Below, piece after piece: positions 42,115 through 50,628 of a DNA stretch of 64,000 nucleotides. Position 1 is the stretch's first letter. The number at the start of each line of letters is the position of its first letter. The translations under genes were made by a program, and so were the position numbers. Under the pieces are notes generated by a model. The model had not been told where the DNA came from. It did not search any database and was given only the letters and a program-made list of their open reading frames with translations. This stretch comes from Aldehydirespirator sp965116665 (GTDB taxonomy: Bacteria; Actinomycetota; Acidimicrobiia; Acidimicrobiales; Aldehydirespiratoraceae): assembly GCA_965116665.1 (NCBI GenBank), contig OZ220709.1, positions 2,914,001 to 2,978,000 of the forward strand. The letters are read 5' to 3'.

Positions 42115-43248
42115 ATGGAGATTCAGGGGAGCTGCAAGCGTGGGTTCGAGGCGGTGCGGGACGCCTTCGAGGCCAACTTCGCGGAGGGGCTGGAGATCGG
42201 CGCGGCCGCGGCGGTGACCGTCGACGGCGAGTCCGTGGTGGACATCTGGGCCGGCGACGCCGACACCGACGGCACGCCCTGGCAGCGCGACACCATCGTC
42301 AACGTCTACTCCACCACCAAGACCATGGCCGCCACCTGCATGCTGATGCTGGCCGACCGGGGCGAGCTCGACTTCGACGCTCCCGTGGCCCACTACTGGC
42401 CCGAGTTCGCCCAGAACGGCAAGCAGGGAGTGCTGGTCCGCCATGTGATGACCCACACCGCCGGCGTGCCCGGCTTCGACCCGCCCATCACCATGGAGCA
42501 GCTCTACGACCTCGACGGCGTGGCCGCCAACCTCGCAGCCCAGGCCCCGTGGTGGGAGCCGGGCACGGCCTCGGGATACCACGCCGTCAGCCAGGGCCAG
42601 CTCCAGGGCGAGATCCTCTACCGCATCACCGGGCGCCGCATGGCCGACTGGTTCCGCACCGAGGTGGCCGAGCCTCTCGGCGCCGACTTCTGGATCAGCC
42701 TGCCCGCCTCCGAGGACCACCGGGTGGCGGCCCTGCAGCCCCCGGTGTTCACCGGCGACAAGCTCACCGTGAACGGCGTGGAGGTCTCCGCCGACTCCAT
42801 CGCGGTCAAGACCCTGGCAAGCTGCCCGATGACGGCCACCGAGCCCGCCACCCGGGCGTGGCGAGCCGCAGAGATCCCAGCGGCGGGCGGCTTCGGCAAC
42901 GCCCGATCCGTGGCCCGCGTCCACGCCGCTCTGGCTTGCGGGGGCGCAGTGGACGGGGTCCGGCTCATGTCGGAGGCCGGCGTGCGGCGGGCCCTGGAGG
43001 AGCACACCGACAGCATCGACAAGGTGCTGATGGTGCGCATGCGCCACGGCCTCGGCTTCGGCTTCCAGCTCGGCACGATCACCGTCGGGCCCGGCCAGAT
43101 GTTCTGGGGCGGCTGGGGCGGGTCGCTCGCCGCGATCGACTTCGGACGCCGCATGAGCGTCTGCTACGTGATGAACCGCATGGACTCCGACCTCATGGGC
43201 GACCTCCGCGGCCGCCGCATAGCCGAAGCCGCCCAAGCCTGCCTGTAG
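42115..43248 (+). CDS. Serine hydrolase, beta-lactamase/EstB-like class C fold
   Basis: 377-residue hydrolase of the class C beta-lactamase/esterase superfamily. The catalytic S-x-x-K is STTK in VNVYSTTKTMAATCML; the Tyr motif is in SGYHAVSQGQL, where the usual Y-x-N reads YHAV, and a late GGWGGS stands in for the KTG region. No signal peptide is visible, which fits cytoplasmic esterases such as EstB rather than a secreted beta-lactamase. Transcribed alone, convergent with the cytosine deaminase gene across a stem-loop. Confidence 0.88.
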   Translation: MEIQGSCKRGFEAVRDAFEANFAEGLEIGAAAAVTVDGESVVDIWAGDADTDGTPWQRDTIVNVYSTTKTMAATCMLMLADRGELDFDAPVAHYWPEFAQNGKQGVLVRHVMTHTAGVPGFDPPITMEQLYDLDGVAANLAAQAPWWEPGTASGYHAVSQGQLQGEILYRITGRRMADWFRTEVAEPLGADFWISLPASEDHRVAALQPPVFTGDKLTVNGVEVSADSIAVKTLASCPMTATEPATRAWRAAEIPAAGGFGNARSVARVHAALACGGAVDGVRLMSEAGVRRALEEHTDSIDKVLMVRMRHGLGFGFQLGTITVGPGQMFWGGWGGSLAAIDFGRRMSVCYVMNRMDSDLMGDLRGRRIAEAAQACL

Positions 43249-43264
43249 CCTCGCGCCTCCCACA

Positions 43265-43311
43265 TTCTTGATGTAGGTATTCCGCTCCAGCGAGCACAAC
43301 TACATCAAGAA
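43265..43311. terminator. 12-bp perfect inverted repeat between convergent genes
   Basis: TTCTTGATGTAG (43265-43276) pairs perfectly with CTACATCAAGAA (43300-43311); the loop holds a small GCTC/GAGC hairpin. It lies 16 bases after the serine hydrolase stop and 14 bases from the deaminase stop, suitable as a bidirectional terminator. No T-run follows. The arrangement resembles the one at 54406-54456. Confidence 0.5.
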
Positions 43312-43325
43312 CGCGCGGCGGCCGC

Positions 43326-43778
43326 CTAGTCCTCGCCGACGTCCTCGTTCCAGAGGTCGGGCTCGGCCGCGATGAAGTCCTCCATCATGGCCACACAGGT
43401 CTCGTCGTCGAGCACGGTGACGGACACGCCCCGCTCGGCCAGCAGGGCCTCCTCCCCCATGAACGTGCGGTTCTCGCCCACCACCACCTCACCGATGCCG
43501 TACAGCAGAATCGCCCCGGTGCACATCGCGCACGGCGACAGCGTGGTGTACATCACCGAGTCGCGGTAGACCCGGGCCGGCAGCCGCCCGGCGTTCTCCA
43601 GGGCGTCGGTCTCGCCGTGGCGGATGGCCGAGCCCATCTGTACGCGCCGGTTGTGGCCCCGCCCGATGATCTCGCCGTCGTGCACCAGCACCGCCCCGAT
43701 GGGGATGCCGCCGGTGGCCCGACCCTCGCGCGCCTCGTCGATCGCCGCCTGCATGAACTCGTCCATGGACACATTCAA
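43326..43778 (-). CDS. Cytosine deaminase, yeast FCY1-type
   Basis: 150-residue zinc deaminase. Ligands and proton shuttle are HGE in AIRHGETDALEN and PCAMC in TTLSPCAMCTGAILLYGI. The sequence runs parallel to yeast cytosine deaminase along its length: ENAGRLPARVYRDSVMYTTL, VVGENRTFMGEE, and the end DLWNEDVGED, against LENCGRL-KVYKDT-LYTTLSPC and WFEDIGE there. This is the small zinc-dependent type, distinct from the large amidohydrolase CodA of most bacteria. Converts cytosine to uracil in pyrimidine salvage. It is convergent with the serine hydrolase. Confidence 0.88.
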   Translation of the reverse strand: MNVSMDEFMQAAIDEAREGRATGGIPIGAVLVHDGEIIGRGHNRRVQMGSAIRHGETDALENAGRLPARVYRDSVMYTTLSPCAMCTGAILLYGIGEVVVGENRTFMGEEALLAERGVSVTVLDDETCVAMMEDFIAAEPDLWNEDVGED

Positions 43779-43911
43779 GCCTGAACGCCTCCGGGACCGG
43801 CAACTGGCCCGGACCAGAGGTCACGGCACCCGCCGATAGCTTGCGGGAATCGACGACCGGCTCGAAGCCCTGATCGCCGAGTGGCGCGACCGCATCGGCG
43901 ACGCGCCGCCC

Positions 43912-43977
43912 GAGAGCGAACTGTGCGACCACCTCGCCGAACTCGAGAGCGAACTGCGCGACCACCTCGCCGAACTC
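43912..43977 (+). repeat. Two 33-bp tandem repeats near the 5' end of a membrane-protein gene
   Basis: Units 43912-43944 and 43945-43977 differ by one base and encode ESELCDHLAEL and ESELRDHLAEL in frame with the downstream membrane protein. They lie upstream of the first usable start codon of that frame. Confidence 0.8.
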
Positions 43978-44058
43978 CACAGCGCCCCCCTCGAACCGGA
44001 CGAAGCGTTCCTAGTCGCAGCCAGACGGGTCGGGGCACTCGACGAGGCACTGTCCGCC

Positions 44059-45252
44059 GTGGCCCGGGCCGCCACCGACCACAGTCACGAGGGGGCGGAC
44101 CCCGTGCCGGAGACGCCCGGCCGGCTGTGGCACCGGCTGGGACTGGGGCCGGAGGCCGCCGACCCCCGAGCCCGCCGCGAGTTCTTCGTGATGGCGCGGC
44201 TCGCGGTCGCCGCCGCGGCGGCCATCAAGGCTCCCGAGCTCTTCGGCGCCGGGCTCGAGTCCGACACGGAGTTCTACGCCCGCAACCTCGGCCTGCTGGT
44301 GCTGCCCTTCCTGGCCGGCTACTTCGCCTGGAAGCAGCGGCTCGGTCGGCGCCCCCTCGGCCTGCTGGCGGCCGCGTTCGCGGCGGCCGCGGTGTTCGTC
44401 AACGCCTACCCGTTCGACGGCGGGCGCGACGCTTCCGACACCGAGATCCTGGCCGCGCTGCATCTGCCCATCCTGCTATGGCTCGTCGTCGGTATCGCTC
44501 ACGCCGGAGGCGACTGGCGTTCCCACGAGCGGCGCATGGGCTTCGTCCGGTTCACCGGGGAGTGGCTCATCTACTACGGGCTGATCGCGCTGGGAGGCGG
44601 CGTGTTCGCGGGCTCCACGGCCGGGATCTTCTCCGCCATCGGGCTCGACGCCGGCGAGTTCATCGGCCTGTGGCTGGTGCCGTGCGGGGCGGCCGGCGCC
44701 GTCGTGGTGGCCGCCTGGTTGGCCGAGTCGAGACAAGGCGTGCTGGAGCGTCTCGCACCCGTGCTGACCCGGCTGTTCACGCCGCTGTTCGCCGCGCTGC
44801 TGCTGGCCTTCCTGGTGGCCGTGGCGGTGACTGGCAGAGGCATCGACGTCGGGCGGGGCGTGCTCATCTTCTTCGATGTGCTGCTGGCGCTGATCCTGGG
44901 CCTGGTGATCTACTCCGTCGCCGCCCGTGACCGGCGAGCCCCGCCCGGCCTGTTCGACATCCTGCTGATCGTGCTCATCGGGGCGGCCCTGCTCGTCGAC
45001 GTCCTGGTGCTGGGCGCCATCGCCGGACGCCTGTCGGACTTCGGCACCACGCCCAACCGGATCGCGGCGGTGGGCGAGAACCTGGTGCTGCTGGGCAATC
45101 TGGCCTGGTCGGCATGGCTGTACGCAGGCTTTCTTCGGGATCGCCGCCCGTTCTCGGACCTGGAGCGCTGGCAGACCGGCTATGCACCCGTCTACGCGGT
45201 GTGGGCCGCAGTAGTGGTGGTCGCCTTCCCGCCCATCTTCAGCTTCGCCTGA
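44059..45252 (+). CDS. Multi-spanning membrane protein with a permease-prefix-like N terminus lacking a normal start
   Basis: 397 residues from GTG 44059 with about ten hydrophobic segments (GLLVLPFLAGYFAWKQR, IYYGLIALGGGVFAGSTAG, GVLIFFDVLLALILGLVIYS). The same frame is open upstream to a stop at 43837-43839 and reads like protein: DDRLEALIAEWRDRIGD, the ESEL-DHLAEL repeats and AFLVAARRVGALDEALSAVA, a permease-prefix-like helical domain. No ATG, GTG or TTG occurs in that upstream part. Either translation begins at a non-canonical codon near 43849, or a small sequence change removed the start. Function unknown. Confidence 0.7.
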   Translation: MARAATDHSHEGADPVPETPGRLWHRLGLGPEAADPRARREFFVMARLAVAAAAAIKAPELFGAGLESDTEFYARNLGLLVLPFLAGYFAWKQRLGRRPLGLLAAAFAAAAVFVNAYPFDGGRDASDTEILAALHLPILLWLVVGIAHAGGDWRSHERRMGFVRFTGEWLIYYGLIALGGGVFAGSTAGIFSAIGLDAGEFIGLWLVPCGAAGAVVVAAWLAESRQGVLERLAPVLTRLFTPLFAALLLAFLVAVAVTGRGIDVGRGVLIFFDVLLALILGLVIYSVAARDRRAPPGLFDILLIVLIGAALLVDVLVLGAIAGRLSDFGTTPNRIAAVGENLVLLGNLAWSAWLYAGFLRDRRPFSDLERWQTGYAPVYAVWAAVVVVAFPPIFSFA

Positions 45253-45312
45253 TCGCCCGCGGGCCGAGAGGCCATGAGGCTGCCCGGCGCGGGCAAGGCG
45301 ACGACGCGAACC

Positions 45313-45351
45313 GGCGGCCGGTTCCCGGGCACCACAGGAAACCCGGCCGCC
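45313..45351 (+). terminator. GC-rich stem-loop after the membrane-protein gene
   Basis: GGCGGCCGG (45313-45321) pairs with CCGGCCGCC (45343-45351), with CCCGGG in the loop, 60 bases past the stop. TTCAAT follows instead of a proper T-run, so it is a weak intrinsic terminator at best. Confidence 0.4.
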
Positions 45352-45396
45352 TTCAATCACGGCGACCGGGCGGGGCCGCTCAGGACGTAGCGCCTA

Positions 45397-45485
45397 GAGG
45401 CCGAGCGAATGGGCGAGCGCACCCGGCGCATACGGGCGAGGCCGAGGCCCGAGCGGCCCGTGAGCGCAGCGAACAACAGCGGGAA
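45397..45485. repeat. Copy B of the dispersed ~89-bp repeat, between genes
   Basis: Matches the in-gene copy at 23624-23712. The 57-base core 45429-45485 starts CATACGGGCGAGGCCG and ends in AGCGGGAA, with two or three differences. It lies in the gap between two convergent genes (45253-45531), which otherwise contains the stem-loop at 45313-45351 and nothing else I can identify. Confidence 0.75.
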
Positions 45486-45531
45486 TGACACCGCTGCGAC
45501 GCGATGCACTCCCGCCTATCCGCGTGGCCCC

Positions 45532-46704
45532 TCAGGCGCGGGAGGAGGACAGGGCCTGGTCGACCAGTTCGAGGGGATGGCGGACGTCGAGGCCGGCCGC
45601 GGCCAGATGCAGCGAGCAGCCCGGGTTGGCGCTGGCCACCATCGACGCTCCCGACCGGGCCACCGACGCGGTCTTGCGCTCCCGGATCGCCCTGGAAAGA
45701 TCGGGCTCCATAACCGAGTAGGCGCCACCGGCCCCGCAGCACAGGCCGTCGTCATCGAGGGCCACGACGCTCGCCACGAACGGCGCCAGCACTTCGGGGA
45801 CCGCCTGGTGGGCTCGTTGCACGTGGCGGAGGTGGCACGGGTCCTGCACGGCCACCGTGATGTCCAGCGGATCGACCCGATGCCGGGACTGCAACTCGCC
45901 GAGTCGTCCGGCCAGCCACTCGTGCACGTCGTACACCCGGGCCGAGAAGGCCCGGGCCTCGTCGGTGCCCAGCAGGTGGCCGTAGTCCTTGAGCGAAGCG
46001 CCGCAGCCGGCTGCATCGACCAGGATCGGACGGTCGTCGCCGGAGAGCCCAGCCATCACCTCGCGGGCCATGTCCTTGGTCTCGGACTCCAGTCCGGCGT
46101 GGATGTGCAGCGCCCCGCAGCACGGCGCGGCCCCGCCGGTGGGCTCGACGCCCACACCGGCGGCCTCCAGCACCCGCTGCACGGCCAGGTGCACGTCTCG
46201 CTGCCAGGCGTCCATCACGCAGCCGGTGAACAGCCACACGTCGTTGCCGGAGGCACGCAGCGGTGGCCGTCGCAGTGGAATCCGGGCCGGCAGCCCGAGC
46301 CGCCGGGTCGGGACCAGGCGCAACCGGATAGCCAGCGCCAGCAGGGTGGAACCGGCCATCAGCAGCCACCGGTGGCGCAGCCCCTTCAAGGCCAGCCGCT
46401 GCCAGCGGGGGGTGATCCGGCCGTCAGCCGCCAGCGCAGCCCGGGTGCCCTCCATGAGATGGCCGAACGGCACTGCGCTGGGACACGCCGTCTCGCATCC
46501 CCGGCACTGCACGCAGGTCTCCATCGACCGGATGAGGTCGTCGGTAACCGGTGCGCCCTCGTTCTGCACGGCTCGCATCAACGCGATCCGGCCCCGGGGC
46601 GACTCGGTGTCCCGCCCGGTGATCACGAAGGTGGGGCAGTGCGGCAGGCACAGCCCGCAGGACACGCACGCAACCAGCTCGTCGTCGTCCAGCCCGAGGT
46701 GCAT
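45532..46704 (-). CDS. glcF: Glycolate oxidase iron-sulfur subunit
   Basis: 390-residue protein carrying two [4Fe-4S] ferredoxin-type clusters, CVSCGLCLPHCP near residue 14 and CVQCRGCETACP near residue 65. Two heterodisulfide-reductase-like CCG domains follow (APCCGALHIHAG and LCCGAGGAYSVMEPDLS, with DPCHLRH). It passes electrons from GlcD/GlcE to the quinone pool when glycolate is oxidised to glyoxylate. Last of the leftward glcD-glcE-glcF run; a 91-base gap with a GACCA-AA-TGGTC palindrome (46731-46742) separates it from glcE. Confidence 0.93.
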   Translation of the reverse strand: MHLGLDDDELVACVSCGLCLPHCPTFVITGRDTESPRGRIALMRAVQNEGAPVTDDLIRSMETCVQCRGCETACPSAVPFGHLMEGTRAALAADGRITPRWQRLALKGLRHRWLLMAGSTLLALAIRLRLVPTRRLGLPARIPLRRPPLRASGNDVWLFTGCVMDAWQRDVHLAVQRVLEAAGVGVEPTGGAAPCCGALHIHAGLESETKDMAREVMAGLSGDDRPILVDAAGCGASLKDYGHLLGTDEARAFSARVYDVHEWLAGRLGELQSRHRVDPLDITVAVQDPCHLRHVQRAHQAVPEVLAPFVASVVALDDDGLCCGAGGAYSVMEPDLSRAIRERKTASVARSGASMVASANPGCSLHLAAAGLDVRHPLELVDQALSSSRA

Positions 46705-46795
46705 CAGGACTTCCCCAACTCGAAACTGGCGACCAAATGGTCACTGGATACCCACAATCCGCACCAATTTCGCTCGGCCGGCGGTCTTGGGGGCA

Positions 46796-47728
46796 TCAGG
46801 GCTTCCCTAGAGGGTCGCGGCCGGGGTTGAGGCGGCCGGTCGGGTCGAAACGCTCCTTGAACCGCCGGTTCAGCTCCGCCACCCCTGGATCGACCGGTCG
46901 AGCAGGCTGTGGCTCGGAGGCGTGCACCACCCCGACGCCGATCTCGGCGACGAAGCGGACCGCCGCGCCGTTCCCCGACCCGAACGAAGCCGCCTCGGAC
47001 GGCGTGCACGACCAGCGGTGAGACGGCAGATCCGGTGGACCGTCGACGTCCTCGGGCGGTTCCGGCGCGACTTCGGCCAGGCGCGACAGGTCCTCGTCAA
47101 CATCCACCCCGTAGCCGCTCAGGAACGCCCACACCGCGCTGCCGTCCCACAGCACCGACGCCGCCGTGTGACGCGACCGTGCCGGATCCACCGCAGCCCC
47201 CGGCAGGCGCACCCAGCGCTCGACCTCCCCCACCGGCACGGTACGCAGCAGCGCCTCGCCCACCAGTCCGAGGGTTCCGAGCGAGCCGACCAGCAGCCGG
47301 CACAGATCGAAGCCGCTGACGTTCTTGACGGTGCCGGCGCCGCCGCTGGCAATCCGGCCGTCGGCGCACACGTAGCGGGCCTGCAGCAGGGCGTCTCGCA
47401 CCGGACCGAGTCCCAGCCGGGCGATGCTCGACTCGCCCGCCATCAAGGCGCCGCCGACCGTCCCGCCTGCACGCTCGGGCAGGGCGGTGCGCTGCCCGGA
47501 GGAGGCCAGCGCCTCATGGAGCTCGCTCACCGGTGTGCCCGCCCGCACCCGCACCGTCATCTCGGCCGGCTCGAACGCCACGATCCCCGCGGGAGCGGCG
47601 ACCTCACGGGTGCCCGGCGCCATGTCGCCGCCGAGGCTCCAGCGGGTGCCACCGCCTCGCACGCACACCGGGCCCTCCGAGCCGACCTCGGCCGCGAAGC
47701 CTGTGAGCGCCTCGTCGAACTCCGTCAC
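46796..47728 (-). CDS. glcE: Glycolate oxidase FAD-binding subunit
   Basis: 310-residue FAD-linked protein of the GlcE type, a shortened relative of GlcD. PCMH-type FAD-binding elements include VRGGGTRWSLGG, PERAGGTVGGALMAGESS and GTVKNVSGFDLCRLLVGSLGTLG. The C-terminal domain is short, as usual for GlcE, and somewhat under the E. coli length. It starts at ATG 47728, five bases after the glcD stop. Works as part of the GlcDEF membrane-associated complex. Confidence 0.9.
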   Translation of the reverse strand: MTEFDEALTGFAAEVGSEGPVCVRGGGTRWSLGGDMAPGTREVAAPAGIVAFEPAEMTVRVRAGTPVSELHEALASSGQRTALPERAGGTVGGALMAGESSIARLGLGPVRDALLQARYVCADGRIASGGAGTVKNVSGFDLCRLLVGSLGTLGLVGEALLRTVPVGEVERWVRLPGAAVDPARSRHTAASVLWDGSAVWAFLSGYGVDVDEDLSRLAEVAPEPPEDVDGPPDLPSHRWSCTPSEAASFGSGNGAAVRFVAEIGVGVVHASEPQPARPVDPGVAELNRRFKERFDPTGRLNPGRDPLGKP

Positions 47729-47732
47729 CGAT

Positions 47733-49262
47733 TCAGCCCCAGACGCCGGCCGCGTCGGAAGCCCTCAACGCGCCGATGTCTGAGCAGCTGTGCGCGCTGG
47801 GCAGCACCTTGCCCGGGTTCATGCGGCAATGCGGGTCGAACGACGCCCGCAGCCGGCTCTGCTGATCGAGGTCCACCGCGCTGAACATGCGGTTCATGTA
47901 CTCGCGCTTCTCGACCCCGATCCCGTGCTCACCGGTCAGCGCTCCGCCCATTTCCAGCGACATCTCGATGATCTCGCGGCCGGCGGCGTGTACCCGCTCG
48001 TCCGCTCCGGGCACGCGGGAGTCGTAGGCCAGGATGGGGTGCAGGTTGCCGTCGCCGGCGTGGAACACGTTGAGCACCAGCAGGTCGTAGCGGTCGACGA
48101 TCTCGTACACCCGCTCGAGCACCTCCACCAGCCGGGTGCGGGGCACCACCGTGTCGTGCAGGTAGTAGTCGGGCATCACGTTGGCCACCGCCCCGAAGGC
48201 GCTCTTGCGGCCCTTCCACAGCCGGGCCCTCTCGTCGTCGTCGGCGGCCGTTCGCACGCTGATGGCCTGGTTGCGCTCGGCGATTCCGGCGATCCTCTCC
48301 CCCGCGATGGCCACGCCTCCCGCGGGTCCGTCAACTTCGACCAGCAGCACCGCCGCGGCGTCCTTGGGGTATCCCGCTTGAGCGAAGTCCTCGACCGCGG
48401 TCACGCAGCGCTGGTCCATCATCTCGATGGCCGCGGGCACGATCCCCGCCGCGATGATGGCAGTGACGGTGGCCGCCGCGTCCGACACGTCGTCGAAGCA
48501 CAGCAGCATGGTGCGCACTGCGGGCGGGTTGGGGGTGAGGCGCACGGCCACCGCGGTGGCGATGCCGCACATCCCTTCCGAGCCCACGAACGCGCCCCGC
48601 AGGTCGTAGCCGGCCGGTTCGGCGCTCAGATCGCCGAGCGTCACCACGGATGCGTCGGAAAGCACGACCTCCACGGCCAGCACATGGGCGCTGGTCACCC
48701 CGTAGGCCAGGCAGTGGGGACCGCCGGAGTTGTTGGCCACGTTGCCGCCGATGGTGCAGGCCGCCTGGCTGGACGGGTCGGGCGCGTAGTGCACCCCGTG
48801 AGGGGCCAGCGCCCGGGTGAGGTCGAGGTTGACCATGCCGGGCTGCACCCAGGCCACACCGTTGTCGAGGTCGAGTTCGAGCAGTCGGTCCATGCGGGTC
48901 ATCGACAGCACCACCGGTTGACCCAGCGGGGCGGCACCGCCGGCCAGACCGGTGCCTGCGCCCCGGGGGGACACGGCCCGGCCGTGGCGGGCGGCGACCT
49001 GCACGCACGCCACTACATCGGCGGTCGAGCCCGGATAGCAGACCGGTCCGGCGTTTCCCTCCCGGTAGATGGAGGCGTCACGCGAAGCCAGGTAGCGGGC
49101 CGCCGCGTCGGAGCGCACCCGGTCTGCGCCGATGGCCGCCTCCAGATCGGCCACGAGGGCTGCATCGTCGTCTCGGGAGGGCTGGGAGGCAGCCGGCCGG
49201 CGGCCGTCCCGGCGGCGCGAGCCCAGCACCCGGCGGGTGGCCTCCGCGAGCGTCCTAGCCAT
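47733..49262 (-). CDS. glcD: Glycolate oxidase catalytic subunit
   Basis: 509-residue FAD oxidoreductase. VSPRGAGTGLAGGAAP and CTIGGNVANNSGGPHCLAYG are the FAD-binding loops, and the C-terminal half has VFHAGDGNLHPILAYD and GALTGEHGIGVEKREYM, diagnostic of GlcD-type FAD-linked oxidases. Oxidises glycolate (or D-lactate in close relatives) and passes electrons to GlcE/GlcF. First gene of the leftward glcDEF run. Its 80-base upstream gap is shared with the divergent P450 gene, so regulation could be joint. Confidence 0.92.
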   Translation of the reverse strand: MARTLAEATRRVLGSRRRDGRRPAASQPSRDDDAALVADLEAAIGADRVRSDAAARYLASRDASIYREGNAGPVCYPGSTADVVACVQVAARHGRAVSPRGAGTGLAGGAAPLGQPVVLSMTRMDRLLELDLDNGVAWVQPGMVNLDLTRALAPHGVHYAPDPSSQAACTIGGNVANNSGGPHCLAYGVTSAHVLAVEVVLSDASVVTLGDLSAEPAGYDLRGAFVGSEGMCGIATAVAVRLTPNPPAVRTMLLCFDDVSDAAATVTAIIAAGIVPAAIEMMDQRCVTAVEDFAQAGYPKDAAAVLLVEVDGPAGGVAIAGERIAGIAERNQAISVRTAADDDERARLWKGRKSAFGAVANVMPDYYLHDTVVPRTRLVEVLERVYEIVDRYDLLVLNVFHAGDGNLHPILAYDSRVPGADERVHAAGREIIEMSLEMGGALTGEHGIGVEKREYMNRMFSAVDLDQQSRLRASFDPHCRMNPGKVLPSAHSCSDIGALRASDAAGVWG

Positions 49263-49341
49263 GACCGTGACCCTAACGCACGCCGCTGGGAGTACAGACG
49301 CCGGACGACTACTCTGCCACCTCAGAGAGAGGAGTCAGCCT

Positions 49342-50628
49342 GTGACACAGACCGAGGCGTCCTACCACCGGCTGCCCGACGAGGTGCCGCCCCCGCCGTC
49401 GGGATGCCCCGTCACCGGCTTCACGCCGTTCGCGCCCGACTACCTGGCCGACCCCTATGCGGTGCTCGACGGGCTGCGGGACACGCCCGTCTTCTACTCC
49501 AGCGAGTTGGGTTACCTGGTCGTCACCCGCATGGACGACGTCACCGACGTGTTCTTGGATCCCGAGACGTTCGGCTCCCAGAACGTGCAGGATCCCGTGT
49601 TCCCGCTGTGCCCGGCCGCCCACGCGGTGCTGGCCGCGCCGGACTTCGACCCGGTGGCGGTCATGTCCAACCGCCAGCCTCCCGACCACGGCCGCATCCG
49701 CAACCACACCAAGCAGGGCTTCTCGAACCGGCGCATGCGGATCCTCGAGCCCTACATCCGCCGCCGCAGCCACGCTCTCGTCGACGGCCTGCTGGCCGAG
49801 GGCTCCCCGACCGACTTCGTGCCGGTGTTCGCGCACCCGCTGCCCGGCGAGACGATCTACCGCTTCATCGGCTTCCCGACCAGCGATGACGAGAAGCTCA
49901 AGGAGTGGTGCTCGGACCGCCTGGCCTTCAGCTGGGGCAAGCCGAGCGAGGCCGAGCAGACGGAGATCGCCCACAAGATGCTGTCGTACTGGCGCTACTG
50001 CCGCGACTTCGTGGCCTCCAGGGTGGACGACCCCGGCGACGACTTCACCTCCGAACTTCTGGCCGTGCACAACGACGACGCCACCGAGCTCACCTACCGG
50101 GAGGTGGAGTCGATCGTGTACGGCCTCTCGTTCGCGGGCCACGAGATCGTCAGCCACTTCCTGTCCAACGCGCTGATCTGCCTGCTGCCGCGGCGTGACC
50201 AGTGGGACGAGCTCTGTGCGGACCCGTCGCTGATCGGTGCCGCCCTGGAGGAGGTGCTGCGCTTCGAGTCGCCCCAGACGAGCTGGCGGCGCGTCGCCAA
50301 CGTCGACGCCGAGGTGGCCGGAGTGAACGTACCCGCGGGCACCAACATCTTCATGAGCCTGGCCGCGGCCAACCACCAGCCCGACGTCTTCGAGGACCCC
50401 GGCGATTTCGACATCCACCGGCCCAACGCCCGCAACCACATCTCCTTCGGCAAGGGCATCCACTTCTGCCTGGGCGCCCGCCTCGCCCGCCTCGAGGCCA
50501 ACGTCGCCCTGGAGGTGCTGACCGAGCGGATCCCGTCGCTGCGGCTGGTGGAGGACCAGAGCCTGGAGCGCTTCGGGAACATCACCTTCAGGGGTCCCCG
50601 ACGGCTGCTGGTGGCCTGGGACACGTGA
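49342..50628 (+). CDS. Cytochrome P450
   Basis: 428-residue soluble P450 starting at GTG 49342, with GAGAGAGGAG a few bases upstream as ribosome site. The haem Cys is C376 in FGKGIHFC376LGARLARLEA. The K-helix EEVLRFE and the perf-type WRRVANVDAEVAG are present. In the I helix the sequence is LSFAGHEIVSH, so the usual acid is kept but the following Thr of AG(D/E)T is Ile. That alters proton delivery in many P450s. The stop overlaps the start of an acyl-CoA ligase (GTGA), so the substrate may be an acid or its CoA ester. Confidence 0.93.
   Translation: MTQTEASYHRLPDEVPPPPSGCPVTGFTPFAPDYLADPYAVLDGLRDTPVFYSSELGYLVVTRMDDVTDVFLDPETFGSQNVQDPVFPLCPAAHAVLAAPDFDPVAVMSNRQPPDHGRIRNHTKQGFSNRRMRILEPYIRRRSHALVDGLLAEGSPTDFVPVFAHPLPGETIYRFIGFPTSDDEKLKEWCSDRLAFSWGKPSEAEQTEIAHKMLSYWRYCRDFVASRVDDPGDDFTSELLAVHNDDATELTYREVESIVYGLSFAGHEIVSHFLSNALICLLPRRDQWDELCADPSLIGAALEEVLRFESPQTSWRRVANVDAEVAGVNVPAGTNIFMSLAAANHQPDVFEDPGDFDIHRPNARNHISFGKGIHFCLGARLARLEANVALEVLTERIPSLRLVEDQSLERFGNITFRGPRRLLVAWDT

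Noticed and set aside
46731..46742. GACCA-AA-TGGTC as a GlcC/FadR-type operator
   Set aside because: GntR-type sites of this kind read TGGT...ACCA, the reverse order; mentioned with glcF only.
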